DNA from: Coremacera marginata
Lineage: Eukaryota > Arthropoda > Insecta > Diptera > Sciomyzidae
DNA: 64,000 bases
NCBI GenBank assembly: GCA_914767935.1
Contig: OU612043.1
Location: 120,003,690 to 120,067,689, forward strand
Direction of reading: 5' to 3'
In this document: positions 20,978 to 32,280 of the stretch, piece after piece
Numbering within the stretch: the first letter of the stretch is position 1
How the letters are laid out: the number at the start of each line of letters is the position of its first letter
Notes under the pieces: generated by a model
Database searches by the model: none
Seen by the model: only the letters and a program-made list of their open reading frames with translations
Told to the model about the DNA's origin: nothing
Translations under genes and position numbers: made by a program

Positions 20978-22462
20978 TCAGGCGACAACAAGCCTTGCTG
21001 AATTCACTCAACCGTTTATTGGATGGCTTGGCGAAGTATCCAGATGACCAGTCAAGATGTCATGAGGCGAATCTTCAACAAATAAACAGACTTTGGTTGG
21101 AAATAGAAACTTTAAATTACAGCTTGTGTGAAAACTGTGACCAACCAAGCGAAATTGGCTACAATTATGAACAATATGTGGCATGCGAAACTCGAGTATA
21201 TGCTAGTCGGATACAATTTGCACGCCCAGCTGACGTACCACGACCAGAAAACGTTGCAAATGAAGAGCCACTAAGACTACCAAGAGTCACCATTCCACAA
21301 TTTGATGGGGATATCCTCAAGTGGCAACAATTTTACGAACTTTTTTCTCAAATAGTGGACCAACAAGCATTGCCGAAAATCCACAAAATGTGGTATCTCA
21401 AAACAAACCTATCAGGGGAAGCTGAAAAATTAATCAGGCATCTGTCACTCACCCAAGATAATTACGACTTGGCTTGGGGTATGTTACGAGAAAGATATAA
21501 CAACAAAAGAGTACTGTGCTCCACGCTAATACGAAGGATGTTGGGGCAAGAATTCAACGCCTCATCGGTTGTTTCTATAAAAAATTTACATGACACTACT
21601 CAGGAGTGCCTGATGTCACTGGAAGGCCTCGGAATAACAACTTCGTCCTGGGATCTACTGCTTCTCCACTTACTTGTAAAGAAGCTTGATAGATCAACAC
21701 ACATCAGGTATGAGCAATTCCTAAAAAATCCAAAGGAGTTGCCAACAATTAAGGATTTTTTGACCTTTTTGGAAGCCCAATTCCAATCACTAGAAGCAGT
21801 AAATCACAAGGACAGACAAGGTTCAGCAAGATCATGTGTGTCAGCAATTTCGACAAATCAATACTCTCAATATGAGTGCAATGTATGCAAGTCTGGAACT
21901 CATCCATTATTTGTCTGCAAGACCTTTTTACTCAAAAACCAACAAGCGATGCGTAAATTGTTTAAAAGAGGGACATTTTGCAAACAACTGCGAATCGAGA
22001 AAATGCACAAGATGTAACAAAACACACAACACGTTACTTCATCTCGACAACCAAGATGACATGAGGACTCCGTCAAATTCATCAAACATCCTACAACCTA
22101 TGTCAACAAGGCCAGTCCGTTCATCATCATCATGCAAGCAGCAAAAGGCTATGTCAACAAAGCCAACCAGTTCATCATTATCAACATCCAACAATCAAGG
22201 ATCAATGTTATTAAAGACAGGAAATGCACCCACATCGTCATCTAACAAGACGGGATCCATTCCAGTCAGCTTATCCGCAGCAGATGAGGCTAGCTGCAAC
22301 AAATACGTTATGCTCAGCACTGTTTGTATACAACTAATAACAAACAGTGGTCGAGAGCTTAAAAGCAGAGCAGTGTTGGATTCTGGCTCTCAAGTAAATC
22401 TTGTTACAGAGAGACTTGTTAAGAGCTGGGACTCCAACAAAAACACGCTTTATTCAGTATAG
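20974..22462 (+). pseudogene. BEL gag (DUF1759-type), zinc knuckles and A17 protease
   Basis: 20974-22017 encodes the DUF1759-like gag core, with LPRVTIPQFDGDILKWQQFYELF near residue 105, then LRERYNNKR and a C-terminal HPLFVCKTF. The frame shifts near 21930 into 21836-22462. That frame carries CVNCLKEGHFANNC (a CCHC knuckle) and a second cysteine cluster, a Ser/Thr/Asn-rich linker, and the protease start RAVLDSGSQVNLVTE with the catalytic DSG. The frame stops at 22460. BEL proteases continue past this point; the rest lies in 22463-22850 in another frame. Confidence 0.85.
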
Positions 22463-22512
22463 AAGGGATTGGAGCCAACAAGAAGGATTGTAAGTCACGA
22501 ATAAGCGAAACA

Positions 22513-23169
22513 ATGCGGTCCACAATAAATGGATTCGAAGCATGGCTGGAAGCGCTTGTGTTGCCAAAAATTGTAAGCGCTCAGCCGTCAAAATTTATAG
22601 ATGTGTCGTCATGGAATATTCCACCCAATATACCACTCGCTGATCCAACATTCTTTCAGCCTAGCAACATAGATGTGCTGCTCGGTGCAGAATTTTTCTT
22701 ACAAGTACTATCAACTGGTCAAATCAAATTAAGCAACAATCTCCCAAGTTTACAAAATACTATATTTGGATGGGTAGTGTCTGGCAAGGTAGAAGAAACC
22801 AAAGTTACTTCTGCTACATGTGGCATTTTAAGTAAAGCTGATGAAGATACAAGTGCACTAATCGAAAGGTTCTGGAAATTGGAAGAAGTTGAAAACCACA
22901 AATCCCAATTCACAGCTACAGAAAAACGATGTGAATTGCATTTTTCTCATAACACTCGAAGAAACTCCGATGGACGATTTGTGGTAAAAATTCCCTTCAC
23001 GGATAATCCAGCAGCATTAGGAGATTCAAAACAAATGGCTCTTAATCGTTTCTTGGCAATAGAAAGGCGGCTAGGAAAAAACCCTGAACTGAAGATTTCT
23101 TACACTAACTTTATGGAAGAATATAAGAGTTTGGGACACATGACTGAAGTATCAAGCACAGGCATTTAG
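22513..23169 (+). pseudogene. BEL protease C-terminus and RT entry region
   Basis: 218 codons. IPLADPTFFQPSNIDVLLGAEFF and FGWVVSG are the usual A17 C-terminal signatures (the DxLLG and GWxxxG blocks). The segment leads into the RT fingers region. It ends at TAG (23167-23169), after which the same frame continues with RRPHYVIPHH, so the stop is an in-frame mutation within pol. Confidence 0.8.
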
Positions 23170-24831
23170 CGCAGACCACATTACGTTATTCCACACCATT
23201 GTATTAGCAAACCTGATAGTAGCAGTACCAAGTTACGGGTAGTTTTTGACGCTTCCGCGAAGACATCACCAGGATTATCATTAAATGACATAATGCACAC
23301 AGGGCCGATCATCCAAAATGATTTGTTTACCGTCTTACTACGCTTTCGAATTCCAAGATACGTTTTCACTACAGATATTCAGAAAATGTATAGGCAGATC
23401 TTAATCAACCCCCATGATCGGATGCATCAAGTTATCATATGGAGGAAAAATCCCGAAGAAGAGATTAAATATTATCAGCTAAACACAGTGACATACGGGA
23501 CCAAAACAGCACCATATCTTGCCATCAAATGTTTGTTAGAGTTATCCAAAGAAAATCGCACAAAATACCCCCTGGGAGCCTCGGCGTTGCAGAACAATTT
23601 TTATGTGGACGATGGCTTACTCGGAAGTGATAGTCTAACCACCGCCATCACGGCTCAAAGGGAACTGACAACAATTTTAAGTACCGCAGGATTTGAGTTG
23701 CGAAAATGGTGTGCTAACCATCCGCAATTGCTGCAAGGGATTCCAGCAGATCATCAAGAAATAAATCTCGATTTTGACGAAGAATCACGTGACAGTGTTA
23801 AGACCCTAGGATTAACATGGCTGCCGAAGGATGATACATTTTGCATCAAGACGAAAACCATCTTTAGCAGCAACACAAGAGTCACAAAAAGAAGTGTGAG
23901 TTCAGAGTTGGCAAGAATATTTGATCCATTGGGAATAATGGCTCCAGTTATCATCAACGTTAAAATATTCATGCAAGAACTATGGAAACTAAAACTTTCG
24001 TGGGATGAGGCGCTGCCTGTGAAACTACACAGCAAATGGATATCATTTCGAGATCAGCTCCAAGAGTTAAATGAAAAACAAATTCCTCGTCACGTATTTA
24101 ATCATCAGTTTCCAGAATCAAGTCAGTTGCACATTTTTACCGATGCTTCGGAGAAGGCTTACGGGGCTGTGGCATACCTACGTTCAGTCAATAAGGACGG
24201 TAGGGTAGCTGCAAGACTGCTGAGTGCCAAATCCAGAGTCGCACCCATAAATCAACAGCATCAGACAATTGCTCGATTGGAATTATGTGCAGCCCTACTG
24301 GGTGCGCAACTTGCAACAAGAATTCAACTAGACATTAAAGATTGTAGCGAATCCACATATTTTTGGACTGATTCTGAGGTTGTGTTATCTTGGATAAATG
24401 CGGAAGCCTCATCATACGAAGTTTTCGTAGCAAATCGTATAGCAAAAATTCAGGACTGTTCCATAGCACAACAATGGCGGCACATAACTTCGAAACAAAA
24501 TCCAGCAGATGTGTTGTCAAGGGGTTGTCATCCAAGAAACTTTATGCAATGCAACCTATGGTTTTATGGGCCATTTTTACTACATGGAAACGAATCAATT
24601 TGGCCACAACCATTCTGCAATAATAGTCCAAAAATAACAGAAGAAGGCAAAAGAAAAGCACCAAAGGCTTTAATTACAGCCAGAAATGACGCAGAAAACA
24701 TGATCTATTTAATCAATCATGGTAACTCATTTAAGAAACTTCAGCAAGTTGTAGGCTACTTGATTCGCTTTGGAGAGCGTGCACGAGGCACAATGCCATC
24801 CCACCAAGCCTCATGGGTACTAATACCTTAA
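23170..24831 (+). pseudogene. BEL reverse transcriptase and RNase H
   Basis: The frame is open from 23170. LRVVFDASA opens RT, TDIQKMYRQI carries the first catalytic Asp, and YVDDGL (near 23602) carries the catalytic pair. A connection region with IFDPLGIMAPV follows. RNase H has IFTDASEKAYGAVAY, ARLELCAALLGA and FWTDSEVVLSWI, with its Asp/Glu/Asp residues visible. The frame ends at TAA 24829-24831 within the segment before integrase. RT and RNase H themselves look complete apart from the stop upstream. Confidence 0.85.
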
Positions 24832-26120
24832 GAATTGGATAAGTCACTGAAGGCGATTATTCGAACCATTTTTAGACGACGACGGCATTTTGAGAGTCGG
24901 CGGCCGACTAAATGCATCCACATTACCATACGAAACTAAACACCAAATGTTTCTACCGTATAATGATCCGATAACAAAGTTAATAATGCAATCTATACAC
25001 GAAGATCACATGCATTGTGGTCCAACCGCATTAGTGGCGCATACTAAACAACGGTTTTGACCTGTGAAAGCAGCAAGTATGGCAAGATCAATAGTTCACC
25101 ACTGTGTCCGATGTTACAGGACGCGGCCACAACTGGTACAGCAAATCATGGGAAACTTACCAGCAACGAGAGTTACGCCAGCACGGCCATTTATCAACGC
25201 TGGTGTAGATTATTGTGGACCACTTTGGGTGCACTACAAACTACGCGGGAAGAGACCAACAAAAGCATATTTGGCTATATTCTGCTGCTTCGCCACAAAA
25301 GCAGTTCATTTGGAAATTGTAAGCGACCTGTCAACTGACGCATTTATCGGAGCCCTTAAAAGGTTCATCGCTCGAAGGGGGCACTGTCAAAACCTCTACA
25401 GTGACAACGCAACCAACTTTGTTGGAGCAAAAAACCAACTTGCTGAATTATCACCAGCAATTCATTCAGCCAACGCGCAAGAAAAGATAATGAACACGTG
25501 CAATAGAAAAGGAATACATTTTCACTTCATTCCTCCCAGGGCTCCTCACTTTGGAGGACTGTAGGAAGCAGCCGTAAAATCAGCAAAAAATCTGCTCCAA
25601 AGAAGTGTCGCATCGGCATCTCTCACATACGAAGAACTCGAAACCATTGTAGTGGAGATCGAGGCAATACTAAACTCGAGACCAATCAGCCCCATGTCAA
25701 ACGATCCTAATGATTTAAGTGCACTTACTCCTGGACATTTTTTGATCGGCGAACCACTTACAGCACAAGTCGATGCAAGAGCAGTGGAGACGAAGTCATC
25801 CTTAGGAACCAGATGGAAAGCCGTGTCACAAATCAAACACGACTTTTGGCAAAGATGGTCTCGTGACTATCTTAACGAACTTCAATATAGACACAAATGG
25901 AGGGAACAGGCTAATAACATTAGGGAAGGTACCGTGGTAATCATCAAGGAAGACAACTCCCCGGTTCTTCAATGGCCACTTGGACGGATCACGAAAACTT
26001 ATAAGGGAGAAGATGACATTGTACGTGTAGTGGATATCAAAACAGCTTCAGGAATATTTAGACGGCCAATCCATCGATTAGCTCCCCTACCAATAGAAGA
26101 CAACCAAGCAGAGGTTCCTG
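24832..26120 (+). pseudogene. BEL integrase
   Basis: The zinc-binding N-terminal part lies in broken frames between 24870 and 25060 and ends with HHCVRCYR. The core (25064-25561) has GVDYCGPLWV (first Asp), LYSDNATNFVGA (second Asp) and FGGL followed by TAG at 25562, where the family usually has Trp. It then continues EAAVKSAKNLLQRS (Glu). The C-terminal part in the frame 25652-26725 has LTPGHFLIGEPL, FWQRWSRDYLNELQ and VRVVDIKTASGIFRRPIHRLAPLP. The in-frame TAG alone would stop the polyprotein. Confidence 0.85.
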
Positions 26121-28040
26121 TTACTACTGGGTCTACCTATCACAAGGCACCTAGTCATCACGACGACAACGACACTGAAGTAGCACGTAAGAGACGAAGA
26201 TCATCATCACCCACCTTAGCATCGGTATTATTAATTGCGGTAATCATGCTACCTCTTATATTGGCAACCGAAGTCAAGAACTATGAATTTGACTCCAACC
26301 TAGGCATCCACTTCGAGGGAATTGCATCAATGATAACCTCTAGAACACAATGGCAACTTATTGTGTATTATGATTTAAACCCTTATTGGAAAGAAACTGA
26401 GTTTTTCACGAATGGAACAGCAGCCTTGCGGCACCTTTGTCAAGAACCGAAACTCGTACACTCTCAAAAAAGTGTATGCACATCCATTGTACAAACTTTT
26501 GACAATCTTGAAAACGTACTCAAACAGGACAATAATCTTCTTACCATAAACCGATCTATAAGAAGTGCACTTAACACTGCAGACACCAATGGATTCAAAG
26601 TCAACAGAAATAAAAGAGGTGCTTTAAACATCGTAGGAAATATCGCTAATTCATTATTTGGAGTTTTAGATTCCGAATATGCTGAGGAAATGGTCAATAC
26701 TATCGGAAAGGTCAAAAAAAAATGAAGGACATCTTCAAATCTTACTCAAAAATCAAACCTCGATTCTTGATGCAACCATTAACATCATCAAACAAGATCA
26801 ATCGGAGATTAAAAAGAAATTCGATAACATCGACACAAGGGTTAACGAGATTTGGTCACAAGTGCACGATCTTGAAGACATGGACTATCAATTCAAAATG
26901 TTCCAAATCTTCATTTCTTTAGCCACACAACTTACAGTCACAGCAGCAAATCTGCAACGGATCCAGACATCCATCATAGACGTTCTAACAGATACCCACC
27001 ACGGAAAAATCAGTCCAATCTTACTTACACCAAACCAATTACAAGAGGAATTGGTAACAATTCGGAACTATTTGACACCAACACTGCGACAACCTGTCGA
27101 TCATGAGGAGCGCATACAACTCTATAAACTCATGACTGTGGAAGGACAATTAACAGAAAGCCACGTCATTTTTAAAATTTCAATACCTCTGTGCGATCAA
27201 GAAACATTCGAACTCTACAAAATGTTTCCAGTGCCCACTATGGTCAACAACAGCTTAACTGCAATCAAGCCCTGCGATGACATTATTGCCGTTAACGCAC
27301 ATAGAGATCAATATCTCCCCATTAGTAAATCCCAACTGAATACCTGTATTCTCGTAAAATCAGAATCATACGTATGTACCAATATACAGGCAAAATACAA
27401 CAAGGGTTCTGAAATATATTCCTGTGAAATACAGCTGTTCAACAACGACACCCAACCAGAGTGCAACGTAGAACTCTTAAAGACAAATTCAACATGGATT
27501 CAAATGACAAACAACAACCAATGGATGTATGCGGTAAGCGCTCCCACACGAATAACTTCTGTATGTAAAGGCCAAAGTGAAGAACTCACTTTGAAGGGAT
27601 CCGGCATACTATCTCTGAAGCCCCAGTGTGTTATTAAGCAAAACTCTATCACAATACAAGGTCAAAAAACATATTTCAGCAGTCGACAAGTATCGTACAC
27701 CAGCCTAGGTAATTTGATAGATGTCATAAAACCCAAGGAACCTGATGCTCTTAGCAAGAAAACTGAGCAATACTATATGCAGCTGCATAACCTAACCGAA
27801 CTCCAGAGCTTATTAGCGCACCAAAAATATGTTGATCTACCAGCACAATTTCAGAAATTCAACTACCATTATTCAGCAATTGGATATACAGCATTGGTTT
27901 TGTCCATTATAATCACAAGTTATATTATTTGGAAGGAGAAATCAAAAAACCACCAACTCCAGTTGACAGAAACACGATGTCCGCAACCATTACCACGCCA
28001 GAGATCAACAACATCAGATTTTGTGGTCACCGTGACATAA
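26121..28040 (+). pseudogene. BEL envelope, F-protein type
   Basis: In frame after integrase comes a basic RKRRR stretch and a hydrophobic segment near 26215-26265 that could be a signal sequence. A furin-like RNKR site lies at 26605-26616, followed by a Gly/Ala-rich fusion-peptide-like segment (GALNIVGNIANSLFG). This is the layout of the baculovirus F-like envelopes of insect errantiviruses and Roo. The frame breaks at a run of nine A (26714-26722). The second frame (26679-28040) has heptad-like helices, several Cys and NxT/S sites, and a C-terminal membrane helix (IGYTALVLSIIITSYIIW) with a short tail. The frame break separates the two subunits' coding parts. Confidence 0.8.
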
Positions 28041-28078
28041 TTCAACTAAGTGAGATCTTTATAACTTTAGATCTCACC

Positions 28079-28088
28079 AGGGGGAGAA
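28079..28088 (+). other. BEL polypurine tract
   Basis: AGGGGGAGAA directly before the 3' LTR; primes plus-strand DNA. Confidence 0.85.
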
Positions 28089-28667
28089 TGTACGGGTTCA
28101 GGGCCACTGAACTCGCACGTTTTCCTGGCTATGAAGAGTCAATTTTCATGGTCAGAGAATCATGCATTTCAAGGTTTTGAATCAGTACTTTTCCATCGAA
28201 AAAACAACCTTGGTCTTGAACGCGAGTAAGCTCAACGTAATAAAGTAAGAACAAAAAACAGTTCAACCAGAGCATAGAAATATGACTCTTTTGTTTTGCT
28301 TATTTTCGTATGCTCGTCAAATATGCTGACGAATCAACTCATGGCCAAGGTTGTTTTTTGTGCATACAGAAATATGCACTTATATTTTAAGTCAATTTTG
28401 TTTATGTATTTTTACATATTTCATCGATTTTATTTGTTAATATTTACTGTATATTGTATTGATTTTCGCCTATAAAAGGGCGAAAAGACTTTAATAAAAG
28501 GTGAGTACGTGTTTTACAATCAAACCGAGTGTTTCTTATAATCAAAACTTTCCAGCTCCACAAACAGTTCAAGTGCTGTTTGTGACAACAAACTTAAAAC
28601 CATAGTCCAAGTTTATGTGCTTGGGTCTATAACCAAACTAAAATAAATCCAAACGCGGGTTTAAACA
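28089..28667 (+). repeat. BEL 3' LTR
   Basis: 579 bp, identical in length to the 5' LTR with five differences. It is followed by TTG, the same three bases that follow the 5' LTR before the PBS. Confidence 0.95.
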
Positions 28668-28745
28668 TTGTTTTCTGGTCGTGGTACGTCAGCTGGGCGT
28701 GCAAATTGTATCCGACTAGCATATACTCGGGTTTCGCATGCCACA
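28668..28745 (-). repeat. Inverted 78 bp patch of BEL gag after the 3' LTR
   Basis: From TTTTCTGGTCGTGG to GCATGCCACA the sequence is the reverse complement of gag at about 21177-21250, with one visible mismatch. It lies between the 3' LTR and the AATAT target duplication, so it entered with the element. Confidence 0.9.
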
Positions 28746-28750
28746 AATAT

Positions 28751-28987
28751 AGTAAGGACTATTTAGAAATAAAGCTCGCAAAAATATATTCGTTGAAGCA
28801 ATCATTGCAAAAGGATTTAGATAAGAAAGATTTCAAGGATAGACTTCACAAATTTAATGAGTTAGAAGAGAAAACAAGAGGATTTTTAAAAGAAAAAGAA
28901 ATAATAGACGAGAATTCAAGTAATATCATAAACACAATGGCAACCTTTAATTTAAAAGAAGCTTTAAAAACAAATAAATTTCACTAA
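28751..28987 (+). pseudogene. Gypsy gag N-terminal fragment (unit B, resumed)
   Basis: This continues unit B after BEL: KDYLEIKLAKIYSLKQSLQ through LKEALKTNKFH and stop. Together with 19796-19856 it would equal unit A, with the BEL inserted at codon 21 or so. Confidence 0.85.
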
Positions 28988-29039
28988 ACTTTTAAGTAAG
29001 CGAATACATTAAAGCCTTAATAAAACAGCCTTCTGTATA

Positions 29040-30256
29040 ATGGAAATAAAATCACTAGAGGAATTACTATCAAAATTAAAAAAATCACCAAATATACGTA
29101 GACAATATAGTAAGGACTATTTAGAAATAAAGCTTGCAAAAATATATACGTTGAAGCAATCATTGCAAAAGGATTTAGATAAGAAAGGTTTCAAGGATAG
29201 ACTTCACAGATTTAATGAGTTAGAAGGGAAAATTAGAGGATTTTTAAAAGAAAAGGAAATAGTAGACGAAAATTCAAGTAGCCAAAAGCCCAACAAAATG
29301 GCAACATTTAATTTAGAAGTAGCTTTAAAAACCATACCAATTTTTAATGGGTCCTATAATGAATTAGAATCATTTCTAAAAATTGTTCAGTTACTATACA
29401 ATTTATATAGTAAGGAAGCTAAAAAGTCCCTACTAGATTTTGTAAGCAGTGTTAAGTTGAGTGCATCAGTGATGACAACACTGGGTATGCCAAAGAATTT
29501 ACCACATTTGACAATTTAAAACAAAACTTATAAGAAAAATTTAAAAGCAACCAAACGACAGCACAAATATATACGCAATTATCATCTTTCACGCAAAGAA
29601 ATTCCTCAATCACAAATTATAAGGAGAGAATTTTGAAACTTATTTCAGACTTGACAAAACTACAGACTGAAGACTTAGGTGCAACTGCAAGATCCGAACA
29701 AAAGTCAGTAATTGGAAAGATAAACGAAAAATATGCTTTAACAATATTCAAAATGGTCTGGATGAAAACCTCAAGCAAACAATTTTCGCAGCACAACCAA
29801 CAGATTTCGAAAATGCTGTAAATTAAGCTTTTGAACTTGAGTAATAGTCGAATATTAAATTACAATACACAGAGAAATTTTAATCACAACAGAAACAATA
29901 TGCACATAAGTTTTTCAAACAACAATCAAAACAAGTACAGAAATAATCAAAATAACTATAACACAAGAAACTCAAATCATTCTAATACCAATAACACGTT
30001 CAAACCAAATAACATCTTTAAAATAAATAATTTTACACCAAACAATAACACATTTTCGCATAATGCGAACAGAAACTACAACAATTACAGATCATACAAC
30101 AATAGCAACAATATGAATAATAACAACAACAGATACAATAATAACAATGAAAACAACAGACAAAATGCCAATACAAGACATATGCGCGTAGTTAACCTTC
30201 AGGTAAACGAAGAAGGCCCGGAAGACAATTTAGAGCTTCCGATAGGCCATCAATAA
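29040..30256 (+). pseudogene. Gypsy gag (unit C, continuing into full gag)
   Basis: Same start as units A and B but reading on into NKMATFNLEVALKTIPIFNGSYNELESFLK, the core of 17.6/Tom-type gag. Frames change near 29515 (YEKFKSNQT region) and 29825. The last part (29831-30256) is an Asn-rich tail of about 110 residues, with no CCHC knuckle, ending LELPIGHQ. The product would be the capsid/nucleocapsid protein. Confidence 0.75.
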
Positions 30257-30299
30257 AAAGCAATCAAATTTACAAAAAATATCAAAGAATCTCACAAAT

Positions 30300-30847
30300 T
30301 ATGTTACTCTGAATTGTCCATAAGCAACACATAACCTTACATTTTTAATTGACACCGGAGCGGATATTTCGATCTGCAAATACGTAAATGAAAATCTTAA
30401 TATAAACAGTGAGAACAGATACAAATTAATGGGAATTACGAAAGAAGAAATAAATTCTTTTAGAAACAACAAATTTATCCTTATGGTTCGGTAAAATAGC
30501 ATAAAGCCACAAATGAATTCCACAAAGTTGATAAAAATTTACCCATTGCAACGGACAGTATATTAGGGAGAGATTTTTTATTAAATTTTGCATGTAAAAT
30601 TGATTATGAAACTTTTACATTAATGGTAATGTTTGAACATGAAGATTATATAATACCTTTGAATACAAGACTATCACATCAAAATTACTTTAGTATACCA
30701 CCTAGATCAGAAGCCATTTTCCCTATTAAATCACATATAACAGAAGACAGTATAATTATAAGCCAAGAGTTAGTAAAAGGCGTATTTTTAGCGAATTCTA
30801 TTGCACCAGCAAAGGGTATATGCCACATAAAGATAATAAACGTCAAC
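30300..30847 (+). pseudogene. Gypsy aspartic protease region
   Basis: TFLIDTGADISICK gives the catalytic DTG. Pieces of ILGRDFLL-like sequence follow near 30560, and then an open frame 30623-30856 ending in KGICHIKIINVN, the stretch before RT. Frameshifts occur near 30320, 30490 and 30600. The hAT element cuts the coding sequence at 30847; it resumes at 36441 with VTEITLNEIKP. Confidence 0.75.
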
Positions 30848-31086
30848 CAGAGATAAAGAGATAGGAAACTTCGATTTCCTTAAGGCCATTCGTGTCCTTT
30901 TACTTTTTTACATCACTTTTTATGCATTGTGGTGAAACTCACACATTGTGTACATGAGTTCACCTCATATCTGTCAAGTGTTGTTTCGGTGTAATTTAGC
31001 TTAACTTTATTTCGGCTGCACGTGGAAACATTTCTTTTAATTTAATTGGAAATATACTTAAAAATTGTGCATTGATTGTTTGATCC

Positions 31087-31480
31087 ATGAGCAGTCAAGC
31101 TCATCATAAATTGTCTGGAATACACTGAAGCAGCAGCGTTCGAATGAAGTTGATTTGGCTGGTAAACGGCTGGAGCACTGGCACTCAACCAACAATAACA
31201 GCAAATAATTATCCTTCTATTTCCGTGTAGAACGATTCTCGGAGCAAATGGCTTATCTGTGCATTAACAATGACTACTCGGACGTGGAGTTTTTGGTAGA
31301 GAGTCAACGTCTGCCTACACACATCGTTAAATTGGCTACTTTTTGGCGGACAACGTGAAATTCAGCTAAAGGCTCCTTTAGAAGCTTTTAAAGCGCTATT
31401 ATGGTACATCTATTTCGGCCACATGCCCCTTTATCTGGGCACCATTTGACGCAAAGCTTCTAAGTAGAACAAGGAGGAGC
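31087..31480 (+). pseudogene. BTB-domain (BTBD9-like) gene fragment inside hAT
   Basis: ATG at 31087 opens MSSQAHHKLSG. A likely intron ends at CTATTTCCGTGTAG (near 31230). The next exon encodes RFSEQMAYLCINNDYSDVEF, LVESQRLPTHIV and, after a frame change, QREIQLKAPLEAFKALLWYIYFG. This matches the first half of the BTB fold of BTBD9-type proteins, where DYSDVEFLVE and the LEAFKxLLxYIY helix are hallmarks. A deletion has removed the RVILAARSEYFRALLYG part. It is broken and cannot make a BTB domain. Confidence 0.7.
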
Positions 31481-31544
31481 ACAAAGATTTCTTTTCAGTA
31501 AGTCATTTTTTTATTAAAACCGAGTCTTTAAACTTTCAGGATTT

Positions 31545-31960
31545 ATTTTAGTAGCACTCTGAGGCACAGCCAACAATTAAAGCATTTGCTCCGCGTCTAG
31601 TCTTTAACGAAGGGGATAAAACTGCATTACGTGATCTTATTATGCAATCAGAAATCACCGACGCTGTATTCGTCTTCAACCTGATGAAACAGAAAGGCAT
31701 CGAAGTTAGCAGTGATATGAAACAGAGTCTGCTGGAACTAGTGTGTTTCTTTAAAAACTGTGAACCGCTTTCCGAAGACCTAATTGAAGAACGTTGGTTT
31801 AAGCTGAGCACTGAAAGTCAATCTTCGGGCTGGAAAGATGGTGAACTGGCGAAAAATTTGTTTGCAGAAATCGAACCGAAAACATCAAGCAGCTATGCAG
31901 CTATCATACGAGGAATGGCCAAGTTTTACCAAGGTGATGAGAAACGAGTTTGACTACTCA
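31545..31960 (+). pseudogene. PPR-like (LRPPRC/bsf-type) gene fragment inside hAT
   Basis: Open from about 31552 in frame with the ORF at 31642-31953 (103 codons). It starts EAQPTIKAFAPRLVFNEGDK and continues with ITDAVFVFNLMKQKGIEVSS and SSYAAIIRGMAKFYQGDE. Helical pairs of this kind are typical of pentatricopeptide proteins; LRPPRC (bicoid stability factor in flies) is my best guess. A GTAAGT at 31499 and TTTTAG before 31552 look like a retained 53 bp intron. A frameshift follows at 31950. The fragment lies directly after the BTB piece. Confidence 0.55.
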
Positions 31961-32280
31961 ATGGCTCGTTACCTTCGGTCGCGAAATATCTATTGGCACT
32001 ATTTGGCACTTAAGTGCGTTGAGTGGTTTAGGTCGATTGCAAATTTATGCTTAATAACTTTAAACATAACGCGACTTATAATGATACATCTTTTCCATGA
32101 TATCTTTGGTGGCAATATCAGTCTTTCAGAAAAATTAATATATTAATATTAATAAACGGGATTTTTTGTCGAAATTACTTTTTTTAAAAATGTTCTTTTT
32201 ATATTTTTAACAAAATATTCTAGCTTCAAAATTATTTATTTCAAAAAAATATCCCAATATTCCTTCCCAATAAGAAGTTA

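Larger units (their letters stand above)
19857..28745 (+). mobile_element. BEL/Pao LTR retrotransposon with F-type envelope
   Basis: LTRs of 579 bp each (19857-20435 and 28089-28667) differ at only five positions by my reading, all in the first 210 bp. AATAT flanks the insertion (19852-19856 and 28746-28750). The right-hand duplication lies 78 bp beyond the 3' LTR; that 78 bp patch is an inverted piece of this element's own gag. The interior reads gag, A17 protease, RT, RNase H, integrase, envelope. Several stops and frameshifts make it inactive despite the young LTRs. It is inserted in tandem unit B of the Gypsy element. Endogenous retroviral-type element of an insect. Confidence 0.95.
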
